A stretch of 64,000 bases of DNA from an uncultured Helicobacter sp. (GTDB lineage: Bacteria; Campylobacterota; Campylobacteria; Campylobacterales; Helicobacteraceae): positions 86,521 to 150,520 of the forward strand of contig CALVBL010000001.1 in assembly GCA_944325775.1 (NCBI GenBank), given 5' to 3'. Positions within the stretch are counted from its first letter, which is position 1. Every line of letters begins with the position of its first letter. The notes below the pieces were generated by a model. The model worked only from the letters and a program-made list of their open reading frames with translations. It was not told where the DNA came from and made no database searches. The position numbers and the translations under genes are program-made. Shown piece after piece: positions 1 through 9,448 of this stretch.

Positions 1-143
1 AAAAGGGACTAATCGTGCAGGTGCTTGCCATAGATGGACTAGCAGTGATCGTCAATAAAGATAATGCCCTAGATTCTATCTCAAAAGAGAATGTCAAAAA
101 AATCTTTATGGGTGAGATTACCAAATGGGAAGAAGTGCAGTAA
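1..143 (+). CDS. pstS: PstS-like phosphate-binding protein, 3' end (partial, looks C-terminally truncated)
   Basis: Open from the left edge to a TAA at 141-143, 46 visible codons. The peptide contains DGLAVIVNKDNALDS, then KKIFMGEITKW, typical of PstS-family periplasmic phosphate-binding proteins (PBP-like domain), which deliver phosphate to the PstCA permease. In complete family members the GEITKW segment lies near the middle and more than 100 residues normally follow. Here the frame stops four residues later at EEVQ, and no continuation is found before pstC. I infer loss of the C-terminal half, so this copy is probably not functional as a binding protein. The 5' part lies outside the window, so a second intact pstS elsewhere cannot be excluded. 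Its position directly before pstCAB supports the family assignment. Confidence 0.7.
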   Translation, partial: KGLIVQVLAIDGLAVIVNKDNALDSISKENVKKIFMGEITKWEEVQ

Positions 144-181
144 AAAAAGAAGTGCAATAACATAAGCACAAGAGCACCCAC

Positions 182-209
182 AAGGGCTCTAGCTTATGCT
201 CTAGCCCTT
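182..209 (+). terminator. Imperfect stem-loop after the pstS remnant
   Basis: AAGGGCT and AGCCCTT pair around an inner AGC/GCT pair with a TTAT loop, followed by a T-rich stretch. It lies between the pstS stop and pstC, so it may terminate or attenuate transcription into pstCAB. Confidence 0.45.
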
Positions 210-339
210 AGGTTTTAGAATCTTTTCTCACCTAATAGCTTATTAGAATCTAAACAGCTAAGATATATCACAAAGAGCGATGAAAAGATTACAAAGCCTA
301 AGTGCAGATTCTATAATTTGATGCTTTAAGGAGGTTTAT

Positions 340-1224
340 TTGTCAGTCTTTAAAACACTAAAATCCTACTCAAAAACACAACTCAAAGAAAAATTCTTTG
401 CCTCTTTATTTGCCTTTTGTGCGATGGTCTCTATCCTTGCAGTAGCGATGATTTGCCTCTTTTTGTTTAGCAATGCCCTCCCTACTATGCACCAAATCGG
501 TGTGTTTGACTTCCTTTTTGGGCTGGATTGGTATCCCACAGAGGAGATTTTTGGGATCTTGCCAATGATTGTGGGCAGTCTGTATGTAACTGCTCTTGCT
601 ATACTCATTGGTGTGCCTTTGGGGGTGCTAAGTGCTGTGTATCTCTCGCAGTTTTGCCCACCTAAGGTTGCAAGATTCTTACTTCCTGCTGTGGAACTTT
701 TAGGGGCTATCCCTAGCGTGGTATATGGGTTTTTTGGGCTTGTTGTCATCGTGCCATTTCTCTCGGATATATTTTCTGGGATTTCGGGCAAAAGTGTGCT
801 AGCAGCTGCGATAATCCTCTCTATTATGGTGCTTCCTACGATTATTTTAGTCTCCAAAGCCGCGATAGATTCTGTGCCTAGGAGCTATTATGAGGGGGCA
901 TTGGCATTGGGAGCTAGCAAGGAGAGAGCGGTGTTTTTTGCGGCATTGCCAGCAGCGAAGTCTGGAATCTTAGCTAGTGTGATTTTAGGCGTAGGTAGAG
1001 CCATTGGTGAGGCTATGGCGGTGATAATGGTCGCGGGCAATCAAACACAGATTCCAAGCAGTGTGCTTGATGGAGTGCGGACTTTGACGACCAATATCGT
1101 TATGGAGATGGGCTATTCAGAGGGCTTGCATCGCGATGTGCTTATCGCTAATGGCGTGGTGCTATTTGTCTTTATTTTGCTTATCAATGTGAGCTTTAAT
1201 GTGCTCAAAAAGGAGCGCGTATGA
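340..1224 (+). CDS. pstC: Phosphate ABC transporter permease PstC
   Basis: Inner-membrane permease subunit of the high-affinity phosphate importer; pairs with PstA and is powered by PstB. The 294-residue protein has about six hydrophobic segments. It shows the PstC-type periplasmic FDFLFGLDWYP near residues 56-66, IPSVVYG near 124-130, the EAA-loop region YEGALALGASKERA near 184-197 that docks the ATPase, and GVGRAIGEAMAV near 217-228. Translation starts at TTG, chosen because a strong AAGGAGG Shine-Dalgarno lies about six bases upstream and no ATG fits better. The stop overlaps the pstA start (ATGA), so the two are translationally coupled. No substrate other than phosphate is suggested by the context. 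Confidence 0.93.
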   Translation: MSVFKTLKSYSKTQLKEKFFASLFAFCAMVSILAVAMICLFLFSNALPTMHQIGVFDFLFGLDWYPTEEIFGILPMIVGSLYVTALAILIGVPLGVLSAVYLSQFCPPKVARFLLPAVELLGAIPSVVYGFFGLVVIVPFLSDIFSGISGKSVLAAAIILSIMVLPTIILVSKAAIDSVPRSYYEGALALGASKERAVFFAALPAAKSGILASVILGVGRAIGEAMAVIMVAGNQTQIPSSVLDGVRTLTTNIVMEMGYSEGLHRDVLIANGVVLFVFILLINVSFNVLKKERV

Positions 1225-2108
1225 GATATAGGCAAATTAAACGACTTAAGAATCTTAGAGAATCTAGCGCGACATGGTGGCAAGACTTACGCAAAAAGGA
1301 TATGATTTCGCTTCTGCTCTATCTTGCCATGCGACTTTCTATTATCGCTGTGCTAGGAGTTTTTGCTCTGCTTATGGGCTTTATCTTTATCAAGGGCATT
1401 GCGTATCTCAATCTAGATTTGTTCGCATGGGAGTATAATTCAGAAAATGTCTCGATGACGCCCGCCATTATCAACACACTCACAATAGTAGCCATCTCAC
1501 TGCTCATTGCTATGCCGCTAGGAATTTTGGGCGCGATTTTCTTAAACGAATATGGCAGGAAAGATTCTAAGATTCTAAGTATTATCGCTGTGGCGACTGA
1601 AACACTCGTGGGAATCCCCTCTATCGTGTATGGGCTCTTTGGCTATCTGGCGTTTGTGATTTATTTCGGGCTTGGTTATAGCCTATTGGCTGGGTGTCTC
1701 ACGCTTAGCATTATGATCTTGCCCCTTATCTTGCGTAGCTCACAGGAGGCATTGCTCGCTGTGCCATTAAGTTATCGTGAGGCGAGTTTCGCCCTTGGGG
1801 CTGGGAAACTGCGCACAATCTTTTCTATCGTGCTGCCCGCAGCGACGCCGGGGATCGTGGCGGGTGTGATACTAGGTATCGGCAAGATCGTGGGAGAATC
1901 TGCCGCCCTGATCTATACTTCCGCAAGTGTAGCAAAGGTAGCTGGTATGCTAGATTCTGGACGGACTTTGAGCGTGCATATGTATATCATCTCTAGTGAG
2001 GGCTTGCATATCAATCAAGCCTATAGCACGGCGATGGTGCTCATCCTCATCGTGCTTGGGATTAATTTCATCTCAAACATAGTCGCCAAAAAACTCACAA
2101 AAGCATAA
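1221..2108 (+). CDS. pstA: Phosphate ABC transporter permease PstA
   Basis: Second membrane subunit of the phosphate importer. The 295-residue protein starts with a basic cytoplasmic tail of about 35 residues, then six predicted membrane spans. Family landmarks are GIPSIVYG near 121-128, the ATPase-docking loop YREASFALGAGKLR near 185-198, and GIGKIVGESAAL near 219-230. The start codon overlaps the pstC stop and pstB begins ten bases after its stop, so pstC-pstA-pstB form one tight operon. Length and motif order are normal for the family and nothing looks broken. Confidence 0.93.
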   Translation: MRYRQIKRLKNLRESSATWWQDLRKKDMISLLLYLAMRLSIIAVLGVFALLMGFIFIKGIAYLNLDLFAWEYNSENVSMTPAIINTLTIVAISLLIAMPLGILGAIFLNEYGRKDSKILSIIAVATETLVGIPSIVYGLFGYLAFVIYFGLGYSLLAGCLTLSIMILPLILRSSQEALLAVPLSYREASFALGAGKLRTIFSIVLPAATPGIVAGVILGIGKIVGESAALIYTSASVAKVAGMLDSGRTLSVHMYIISSEGLHINQAYSTAMVLILIVLGINFISNIVAKKLTKA

Positions 2109-2117
2109 GGAGCACAA

Positions 2118-2876
2118 ATGGATAAAAAGCTTATCTTTAGTATCAAGGATATGAATCTTTTCTATGGCGATTTTCACGCGCTAAAAAATATCAATATGGA
2201 TATTTACAAGGGCGATGTAACCGCCTTTATCGGTCCGAGTGGCTGTGGGAAGAGCACCTTTATCAAAAGTCTTAATCGTATGAACGATCTTGTCGAGGGC
2301 TGCAGGATAAAGGGCAAGATTCTCTTTCGCGGGGATAATATCTATAAAAAATACGATGTTAATGATTTGCGCAAAAAGGTGGGTATGGTGTTTCAAAAGC
2401 CAAATCCCTTCCCGATGAGCATTTATGACAATATCACCTTTGGTCCCAAAACACACGGGGTGAAAAATAAAGCCAAGCTAGATTCTATCGTGGAGGAGTC
2501 TCTAAAAGATGTGGGGCTGTGGAAAGATGTCAAGGACAGGCTGCACAAAAGCGCGCTCTCCCTAAGTGGTGGGCAGCAGCAGCGGCTATGTATCGCGCGC
2601 ACGATTGCGATAAATCCCGAGGTGATTTTGATGGACGAGCCCACAAGTGCGCTAGACCCCATCTCTACGCTTAAAATCGAGGAACTCATCGCTAAACTCA
2701 AAAAAGAATTTAGCATAATCATCGTTACACATAATATGCAGCAAGCACATAGAATCTCCGATAAAACGGCATTCTTCCTACTAGGAGAGATGATAGAGTT
2801 TGATGAGACTAAAAAGATTTTTAGCAAGGCAAAGGATAAGAAAACTCAAGATTATATTGAGGGAAAATTTGGGTGA
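2118..2876 (+). CDS. pstB: Phosphate ABC transporter ATPase PstB
   Basis: Cytoplasmic ATPase that energises phosphate uptake through PstCA. In its 252 residues the Walker A motif GPSGCGKST is at 39-47, the Q-loop VFQKPNPFP at 91-99, the ABC signature LSGGQQQRL at 149-157, Walker B with the D-loop ([11 protein letters not shown]) at about 170-180, and the switch histidine in VTHNM near 205. [12 protein letters not shown] is characteristic of PstB. An AAGGAG site precedes the ATG. The gene is intact and closes the pst operon. A gap of about 250 bp with no convincing gene separates it from the two-component genes. Confidence 0.96.
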   Translation: MDKKLIFSIKDMNLFYGDFHALKNINMDIYKGDVTAFIGPSGCGKSTFIKSLNRMNDLVEGCRIKGKILFRGDNIYKKYDVNDLRKKVGMVFQKPNPFPMSIYDNITFGPKTHGVKNKAKLDSIVEESLKDVGLWKDVKDRLHKSALSLSGGQQQRLCIARTIAINPEVILMDEPTSALDPISTLKIEELIAKLKKEFSIIIVTHNMQQAHRISDKTAFFLLGEMIEFDETKKIFSKAKDKKTQDYIEGKFG

Positions 2877-3127
2877 TTCCTAGCTATAATGCGCAAAAAT
2901 AGCGAGAAACAAGAGCGAAGTTCTTGCAACAAGATGGTAGAATCTCGTTTGGTTTATAAAAAAGGTCTTACCCCAAATCTCATTAATAACGCGGCGACAC
3001 CAAGAGTTTTAGAATCTTGCTAAAAAATGGAGTGTATGATCGCGCAGCGGAGCGAGACTGGATTCATACCAGCCGATCGATAAACAAAGCTTTTATGGCT
3101 AATTATGAGATGTTAGGAGTGTGAAAA

Positions 3128-3793
3128 GTGGTATATGTTTTAGAAGATGATGAATCTATCCTAGAGCTTGTGCTCTATGCACTTAGATCCCAGAGCATAG
3201 AGGCGCAGGGCTTTAGCAATGCCAAGACGTTTTTTGAATCTTGTAAGATTCAATCCCCAAGCCTTGTAGTGCTTGATGTGATGCTGCCGGGCATGAGTGG
3301 CTTTGAAGTGCTACAACAACTCAAAAATAGCTCAAAAACACGCCATATCCCTATCCTCCTCCTCACCGCCCTAAGCAGCGAGTATGACAAGGTCAAGGGC
3401 TTGGATTTAGGAGCTGATGACTATCTCACCAAGCCCTTTGGGGTAATGGAGCTACTAGCGCGGATCCGCGCTATGCTACGGCGAATTGAGCGCAATGAAG
3501 AAGATATATATTTTGAAGGGCTGGAGTTTTCTTTTACTAAGCACCATGTCGTCCTTGAGGGTAAAACACTCGATCTGACCTTAAAAGAATTCGAACTCCT
3601 AGGCATTTTGCTCAAAAACAAAGAGCGATCCTTTAGTCGTGAAGAGATCTTAGAAATCGTATGGGGACAACACTACACCGCCCAGACGCGCACGCTCGAT
3701 GTGCATATCAAGACCCTACGCCAAAAGCTGGGACAATGGGGCAAGCGGATAAAAACCATACGCGGTGTGGGCTACAAGCTTGGTAAGGAATAA
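3128..3793 (+). CDS. phoB: PhoB/OmpR-type response regulator
   Basis: DNA-binding response regulator, 221 residues. The receiver domain (about 1-115) has the acidic pair ED/DD near residues 6-8, the phosphoacceptor aspartate near 50 in VVLDVMLPG, a conserved threonine in LLLTA near 80, and the lysine in TKPF near 102. The C-terminal winged helix (about 125-221) ends with RTLDVHIKTLRQKLG and IRGVGYKL, the OmpR/PhoB signature. The GTG start is placed by an AGGAG site eight bases upstream. It lies next to pst genes and an adjacent kinase, so phosphate-starvation control is the natural inference; Campylobacter names the functional equivalent PhosR. I could not define a Pho box by eye. Confidence 0.8.
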   Translation: MVYVLEDDESILELVLYALRSQSIEAQGFSNAKTFFESCKIQSPSLVVLDVMLPGMSGFEVLQQLKNSSKTRHIPILLLTALSSEYDKVKGLDLGADDYLTKPFGVMELLARIRAMLRRIERNEEDIYFEGLEFSFTKHHVVLEGKTLDLTLKEFELLGILLKNKERSFSREEILEIVWGQHYTAQTRTLDVHIKTLRQKLGQWGKRIKTIRGVGYKLGKE

Positions 3794-3794
3794 T

Positions 3795-5456
3795 ATGCGT
3801 CAAAAAATCTTTCGTGCGATATTCTTTGGCTGCACAAGCCTGCTCATAGTGGCAAACCTCGCACTTCTCATCGTGTTAGAATCTTCCCTCCAGACTCAAG
3901 CCTTTGATACGCTTAAACAAGAAGTTACCTCGCTAAAACCCCACCTAGATACACTCATCACCCAGCCAAGTGCCCCAAGCCCCTATCGTATCACACTCAT
4001 CACGCCCAGTGGCACTGTGCTCTATGATACGCATTCCCAAGAAACTCACAACGAGGATCACAGCCAACGCATAGAGATTCAAAACGCGATCAAAAATGGA
4101 CAAGACCAAAGCGTGCGCTATTCTGATAGCCTTAAGCGCGATATGCTGTATTTCGCCACGATGGCACAGCTAGGAGGTCAATCAGTAGTCCTGCGCCTAG
4201 CGATCGAAAAGCGCACGATTGAGGATTTGTTTATGCGATTTTTGCCCTATTTTGGGTTGGAGTTTTTAGGCTGCTTGGTGCTAAGCTTTTTTATCGCTAA
4301 AGTCCTTACGCGCTCTATCATCGCACCCCTGCGCTCTATCAAGATCGAAAATCTTAGCAAAATCCCCTATGATGAGTTAAAGCCTTTCGTCCAGCAGCTC
4401 AAAACAGAACACAGAAATATCAAAAATCAGCTCAAAATTCTCAAACAAAAACAAAGCCAAATCCTGCTCCTTGCCCAAAATATGAGCGATGGGCTAATGC
4501 TGCTCAACAAACAAGGCAAGATCCTGCTAGCTAACAAAAGGGCGCGCAAATATTTTGAAGACGCAAAAGAATCTGTGTATGAGCTCACCGATAGCTTTTT
4601 GCTCCAAAAGACACTATCGTTGCTCCATAGATTCAAAACCGAACGCTCCACGCCCCAAACGCTGGAGTTTTCGCATAAAGAATGCGAGATTGTGTTTGGT
4701 CCTATCTATTCTAAGAAAAAGTTTAAGGGTATTATGGTGCTGGTGCGGGATCTAAGCGCGCAAAAGAGAGCACAAAGGCTGCAGCGGCACTTTAGTGCCA
4801 ATGTGACTCATGAGCTCAAAACCCCGCTTACCGCGATCCTTGCCGCAAGCGAGATGATGAGCCACAATCTTGTGGCACAGGAGGATATCTCCGAGTTTGT
4901 AGGCAAGATCGAACGCGAAGCAGGGCGACTGCTCTGTATGATCGATGAAGTGCTCAAGCTCTCATTCCTAGATGAACAGCACGATCTTGCCCACACCCTG
5001 CCTATGCAAAAGCTTAGTCTCAAAGCCATTATCCACAATGTGCTAGAGCGCCTTAAGCTCATCGCCCAAAAGCAGCATATCAGCATTCGCACCAAGCTTG
5101 AAGACTGCACAATTATGGGCAATGCCGAGCTCATCGAAAATCTCGTGTATAATCTGTGCGATAACGCGATCAAATACAACAAACCAAATGGTGCGGTGCA
5201 TATCGCGCTACACAAGCATGAAAAAGGCGTGATACTAGAGGTACGTGATAGCGGTGTAGGGATACCCAAAGATGCGCAATCACGCGTGTTTGAGCGATTT
5301 TTTTGTGTCGATAAGGGGCGTAGCAAGCAGCTAGGCGGCACAGGGCTAGGACTCTCTATCGTCGAATCCGTCGCACACTACCACAACGCGAGCGTGAATC
5401 TAAAGAGCAAGATTGGCGAAGGTAGCACATTTAGCGTGCGCTTTGGTGGGGTGTAG
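3795..5456 (+). CDS. phoR: PhoR-like sensor histidine kinase
   Basis: Membrane sensor kinase partner of the preceding regulator, 553 residues. The ATG used here follows TAAGGA and begins one base after the upstream stop; a longer GTG-initiated frame would run back inside the regulator gene. Visible elements are a membrane span at about 6-29, a periplasmic stretch of roughly 120 residues, a second span near 150-170, and a PAS-like segment around 230-325. The H-box NVTHELKTPLTA follows, with the phosphorylated histidine near 339. The N-box LVYNLCDNAIKYN lies near 450-462, with G-boxes DSGVGIP and GGTGLGLSIVES near 485 and 514. All catalytic motifs are present. Phosphate sensing is inferred from pst linkage only; the periplasmic part does not reveal its signal. 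Confidence 0.82.
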   Translation: MRQKIFRAIFFGCTSLLIVANLALLIVLESSLQTQAFDTLKQEVTSLKPHLDTLITQPSAPSPYRITLITPSGTVLYDTHSQETHNEDHSQRIEIQNAIKNGQDQSVRYSDSLKRDMLYFATMAQLGGQSVVLRLAIEKRTIEDLFMRFLPYFGLEFLGCLVLSFFIAKVLTRSIIAPLRSIKIENLSKIPYDELKPFVQQLKTEHRNIKNQLKILKQKQSQILLLAQNMSDGLMLLNKQGKILLANKRARKYFEDAKESVYELTDSFLLQKTLSLLHRFKTERSTPQTLEFSHKECEIVFGPIYSKKKFKGIMVLVRDLSAQKRAQRLQRHFSANVTHELKTPLTAILAASEMMSHNLVAQEDISEFVGKIEREAGRLLCMIDEVLKLSFLDEQHDLAHTLPMQKLSLKAIIHNVLERLKLIAQKQHISIRTKLEDCTIMGNAELIENLVYNLCDNAIKYNKPNGAVHIALHKHEKGVILEVRDSGVGIPKDAQSRVFERFFCVDKGRSKQLGGTGLGLSIVESVAHYHNASVNLKSKIGEGSTFSVRFGGV

Positions 5457-5596
5457 ATTCTAAATTCTGCTTTGGGTTTGGATTCTAGAATATGTTTTTG
5501 AATCTGTGTGACTAGATTCTGCACTTTAGAATCTAAACTTTCAAAGACAGATACTAAGCCCTCATCAGATTTTAAACATATTTCTGATATTGCGTG

Positions 5597-5613
5597 AAGC
5601 CTGCTTCAGGCTT
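5597..5613. terminator. Short perfect hairpin in the convergent gap
   Basis: AAGCCTG and CAGGCTT pair around a CTT loop between the converging histidine kinase and DUF945 genes. There is no long T-run, so termination is a guess. I see nothing else in this roughly 250-bp gap. Confidence 0.35.
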
Positions 5614-5706
5614 TCAAAATAAATGTGTTTTGCCTTGTTTTGAGGCGAGATACGGAAGAAAAGAGGGAATTTCATAGTACAACTCCCCCTACCCTAGTGC
5701 CCATCT

Positions 5707-7194
5707 TTATTTTGATTGAGAATCTAGCTCTTGGAGATCGTCCTCATCAAGTATTGGTTCATCTAGTGTTTCCTCGTCCGCATTGTCTGGGGATTCATAC
5801 CGCGACTGATAGATTACTGTATCATTGACCTTGAAGCTCTGTGCGCCATCGTGGATCTCGTGGTATCTAAGTGTAGTGCCATAGGCAGAATCTCCCTGCT
5901 TGATAAAATACTCGCTAAGCCCCTCGATAATCGTATCAAAATCCCCCACGCCTTTGTATTGATCTAAGAGCTCTTGGATGGAAAATTTGCTCGAAATAGT
6001 GAAGTTAAACTCCCCAAATTCAGGTGTAATTTGCCCATTGCCGGAATAAGTGAGCTTCTTGCCATTGAATAAGAATGAAGAATCTTTGATCGCTAGTTTT
6101 GGGTTGCTTGAAAAGATGGCTTGGATCTTGCGCTCAAAATCCTCGCCATAGCGGAGCAAAAACGCGTAGGGATCGTTGAATGAGTTTAGGTATCCAATCA
6201 CGAATCTATGGAGGTTTTGAATCTCTAGGGTGCTACTAAAGTCTGTGAAATTTAGCTTCTTGAGGTTTTTGCGATCTTCTGACGCGTAAGGAAAGTTGTC
6301 AGCAATCACAAGGTTTTTGAATGCAAGATCCATCGCTATATCGCCGAGATCCGGAGAGGATCCAAGCTTCTCGACACCTTTGACACTGAAGCGATCAAGT
6401 GTGAGTTTGATGCCAGATGTGACCTCAAGAGACCGTAGTGTTACGCTACTTTTGCCCGCGAGTATCGCGCCCTCGGTGGTGTATTTGAGCAAGGTTTGGA
6501 GATCAAGTGGTGTGTCGTATGAGCCCTCTACGACAAGATCTGTGAATCCAAATCTATCCCCACGTTCTACAAGGGAAAATTCGGGGATAGTAAATAGCAC
6601 ACTTTTGAGTGCGAAGTCTTTGGTAGTGTGTAGGGTGAGTAAGAAACCTTTGAGTGAGAGCGTATCTTTTGTGTCCCGCCAAGTGTCTCTTTGGATAAAC
6701 ACATCGCTAAGGCGCAGGGCTATAGTCGTGCCATTTAGCTCTATTGAGCCAATCTTGCCATCACTAAAGAGTTCTTTAACCTCTGAATCTGGTGAGGAGA
6801 TGGAAAACACCGAAGTGCCAAAAGGGAGATTAGAAAATCGCGCATCAATATAAAGCGTGCTAGAGGGTGCCTCTAGCGTGTGAGGATCAAGTGCATGCAT
6901 TTTGAGCTTGAGTGTCAATGTGCCTTCTGAATGCAAAAACCCACTCACATAAGGTGAGGCTTCTAGGCTTATGTCCAGCTCCTCTGCCAGATCAAGTAGC
7001 ACGGTCGAATCTAGTCCTTGGGATTCAAAAAATGGCTTGAGTGCGGAAGCGACACTTGCTTTGAGATTATTCATATCTAGCTGTGTGACCTGCTCGTATT
7101 GGGCTTTGTTAAGACTATTGATATAAAAAGTCGAGCCCACAAATGCCCCTGCTATTAGCACAACAATAATGCTGACGATGAGTTTTTTTGTCAT
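5707..7194 (-). CDS. DUF945 (YdgA-like) membrane-anchored protein
   Basis: A 495-residue protein with one N-terminal hydrophobic segment (about 5-27, KLIVSIIVVLIAGAFVGS) and a long, mostly beta-rich extracytoplasmic body, typical of DUF945/YdgA proteins found across Proteobacteria. Their biochemical role is unknown. The C-terminal 30 residues are very acidic (runs of D and E). AAAGGAT precedes the ATG by about six bases. It is transcribed alone towards the kinase gene and away from tRNA-Phe, with no operon partner. Domain assignment rests on the overall pattern and not on catalytic residues, so the family call is moderate and I propose no function. Confidence 0.65.
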   Translation of the reverse strand: MTKKLIVSIIVVLIAGAFVGSTFYINSLNKAQYEQVTQLDMNNLKASVASALKPFFESQGLDSTVLLDLAEELDISLEASPYVSGFLHSEGTLTLKLKMHALDPHTLEAPSSTLYIDARFSNLPFGTSVFSISSPDSEVKELFSDGKIGSIELNGTTIALRLSDVFIQRDTWRDTKDTLSLKGFLLTLHTTKDFALKSVLFTIPEFSLVERGDRFGFTDLVVEGSYDTPLDLQTLLKYTTEGAILAGKSSVTLRSLEVTSGIKLTLDRFSVKGVEKLGSSPDLGDIAMDLAFKNLVIADNFPYASEDRKNLKKLNFTDFSSTLEIQNLHRFVIGYLNSFNDPYAFLLRYGEDFERKIQAIFSSNPKLAIKDSSFLFNGKKLTYSGNGQITPEFGEFNFTISSKFSIQELLDQYKGVGDFDTIIEGLSEYFIKQGDSAYGTTLRYHEIHDGAQSFKVNDTVIYQSRYESPDNADEETLDEPILDEDDLQELDSQSK

Positions 7195-7403
7195 TTGTGA
7201 TCCTTTGGGTAGAGGTGTTTGGAACTAAAGCGTAGATTATACACAAAGATGTGATAAAATTCAAGTGCGTGCGCATGTTGCGTATGTTAGATTCTGTCTG
7301 ATTTGTCTGGAGCTAGTTGTGCATATAGGGTTTAAGCATTTTTTCAAACTCTATGCTATATAATTGCGGTTTTGCTTCTTAAATCTTACCAAATCTTAGA
7401 TGT

Positions 7404-7479
7404 GGCTTGATAGCTCAGTCGGTAGAGCAGAAGACTGAAAATCTTCGTGTCGGTGGTTCGATTCCGCCTCAAGCCACCA
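7404..7479 (+). tRNA. tRNA-Phe (GAA)
   Basis: A complete 76-nt cloverleaf. Acceptor GGCTTGA pairs with TCAAGCC, followed by discriminator A and an encoded CCA. The D-arm is GCTC/GAGC. The anticodon stem GAAGA/TCTTC holds the loop CTGAAAA with anticodon GAA at 7437-7439. The T-arm is GGTGG/CCGCC with loop TTCGATT. Confidence 0.98.
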
Positions 7480-7745
7480 TTTTTGAATCTCTTCAAATTT
7501 CCTAAATCAGATCTCCCGTTTTTTATCACAAGTTTTTCTTTCTTTAAAGTTTTTTATTAATTTTTCGGTTTTTGAAAATCTTGCCGCGTTTGCGTGAGCT
7601 GTGAATCTGAATCTGTAAGCGAAATATGCGTGCAAACAAGCAAAGTATGATAAAGAGAAAAAGCAAAATATTAAGAAGCTAGGCAAAAAGTATGAGAGAA
7701 GTGAGTGCCACCACTTGCCAGAGGCAAATGGCGTGTATCTTAAGG

Positions 7746-9323
7746 CTAGTTGAGAAGTCTTAGGATATTTTGTTGCACTGCGTTGGCTTGAGAAAGCGCG
7801 TAGCTTCCAGATTGAGCCAAGATGTTTAGCTTGCTAAATTCAGAGCTTTCAGCGGCGAAATCCACTTCGCGGATTTGAGATTCAGCAGCTTTAACATTCA
7901 CTTGAGTGATGGTGATGTTATTGACAGTGCTCACCATTTGTCCTTGTACAGAACCGAGGTCAGCACGGATTTTATCGAGGATCTTTTGTGCAGATTCCGC
8001 GATATCCATCACCACCATAGCACCTCTTAGGCTTGTCACACCAGCACCGAGGTTACGATCTTCTTTGACAAGCACACCATTGAAGTTACCACCAGAAGCC
8101 GAGCGGATATCTCTGTCAAATGAACCAGTAACATCACGCAAGTTTGCAGTCTCTTCTGCGACTATCTGACCTGCACCATAGCCAGTCGCACTGATGCCTA
8201 CTCCACTTACCACAATATCCCTAGCGTCAGTTCTCACCATTGAGAGACGACCAAGGTTCCAGTTACCACCATTTGTTACGCCTTGGGCTGCGGTGATGTT
8301 TTTACCATCATTGACATGTTCTATAGCAAGTACACCAGCTTGTGTTTGTCCTTGTCCTTGCCCTTGTTGTTGTGTAGCAACCGCACCTGTGGTAGAGAAT
8401 TGAATCCCGCGTCCATCAGTGCTACGCAAGTTTAGTCGTCCGAGGTTGTCTGTATAAGCCTCTACACCAGTATCCATTGTAGCGGCGTTAATAGCTTGTA
8501 CCAAACGACCATCGCTATCGTTGTCTTTGATACCGATAATATCCCCGATTGAGAATCCATTGAGGATCACACCACCTAGACTTCCTGCTTTGATCGCTTC
8601 ATCAGAAGTAGTGATCACATTAGCAGTCGCGCGGATACCTGTCTTGTCTGAGTTTTTGTTGATAACTTCTACAAGCGTTCCCAAGCCTGTCCCAGCAGAA
8701 GAAGAGATCTTCACAGATTCTAGCTCCACATCATTGACCCCATCGACATTCACAAATTTCAACTTCACTTCGCCAGTAGCTGTGACATTTTGACCTGTCT
8801 CTAGGCGCACTTGACCGATTTTGTTTGAAGTCGTCGCACCAATAGAAGCTTTGATCGTTTGGTTTGAATACGCACCTACTTGGAATTCTTTATTAGTAAA
8901 TGAACCAGAGAGTAGTGCCATACCATTGTAAGTAGTGGTATTACCGATGTTGTCCAAACCTTCAATAAGGCGCTTGATGTCTGCTTGGATAGCTTGACGA
9001 GATTGAGTAGATTGTCCATCTTGTCCAGCTTGCACCGCTTTGACCTTGATTGTGTCTAGGATTTTTAGTTGCTCGTCCATCGCTTTGTCGGCAATCTGGA
9101 TAATCCCCATACCATCGTTTGTGTTTCTGATAGCTTGACCTAGCGCACTTGCTTGAGAGCGCAAACTATCGGCAATGGTCATACCTGAAGAGTCGTCTGC
9201 TGCCTTGTTAATCCTAAGACCAGAACTCAACTTTTCAAGTGAGTTTTTCATATTGTATTGGGTAAATGTTCCTTGAGCCGCCGCGTTGAGTGCATTGATG
9301 TTGGTATTGACTTGGAAAGCCAT
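7746..9323 (-). CDS. flaA: Flagellin A (major flagellin)
   Basis: Major filament protein, 525 residues, exported by the flagellar type III system. The N-terminal D0/D1 region begins [14 protein letters not shown] with the conserved [17 protein letters not shown] and [19 protein letters not shown]. The C-terminal D0/D1 region carries [15 protein letters not shown] and ends [13 protein letters not shown]. Both ends match Helicobacter FlaA rather than FlaB, which begins MSFRINTNI. The variable central region, about residues 180-400, contains a Gln/Gly-rich patch ([11 protein letters not shown]). Length is slightly above the 510 residues of H. pylori FlaA. It is monocistronic, with an AAAGGAG site and a clear sigma-28 promoter. 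The central domain is where O-linked pseudaminic-acid-type glycans would be attached in relatives. Confidence 0.96.
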   Translation of the reverse strand: MAFQVNTNINALNAAAQGTFTQYNMKNSLEKLSSGLRINKAADDSSGMTIADSLRSQASALGQAIRNTNDGMGIIQIADKAMDEQLKILDTIKVKAVQAGQDGQSTQSRQAIQADIKRLIEGLDNIGNTTTYNGMALLSGSFTNKEFQVGAYSNQTIKASIGATTSNKIGQVRLETGQNVTATGEVKLKFVNVDGVNDVELESVKISSSAGTGLGTLVEVINKNSDKTGIRATANVITTSDEAIKAGSLGGVILNGFSIGDIIGIKDNDSDGRLVQAINAATMDTGVEAYTDNLGRLNLRSTDGRGIQFSTTGAVATQQQGQGQGQTQAGVLAIEHVNDGKNITAAQGVTNGGNWNLGRLSMVRTDARDIVVSGVGISATGYGAGQIVAEETANLRDVTGSFDRDIRSASGGNFNGVLVKEDRNLGAGVTSLRGAMVVMDIAESAQKILDKIRADLGSVQGQMVSTVNNITITQVNVKAAESQIREVDFAAESSEFSKLNILAQSGSYALSQANAVQQNILRLLN

Positions 9324-9374
9324 GATATACTCCTTTATGTGTTTTCTTACACTTCCTTGTGCAAGTTACAAGCT

Positions 9375-9401
9375 AAATCGGACATAAGACAAAACTTTAA
9401 A
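9375..9401 (-). promoter_or_regulatory. Sigma-28 (FliA) promoter of flaA
   Basis: On the minus strand TTTAAAG is followed after 13 bases by CCGATTT, matching the flagellar sigma-28 pattern (TAAA, about 15 bases, then CCGAT). It lies about 52 bp upstream of the flaA ATG. Confidence 0.85.
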
Positions 9402-9448
9402 TATTTTTTTGGTAGAATTTCCCAAAATTTGCGAATGTAAGGCAGGCT

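Noticed and set aside
5625..5828. Plus-strand frame over the DUF945 gene end
   Set aside because: It overlaps the antisense of a longer, better supported gene and has no recognisable content.
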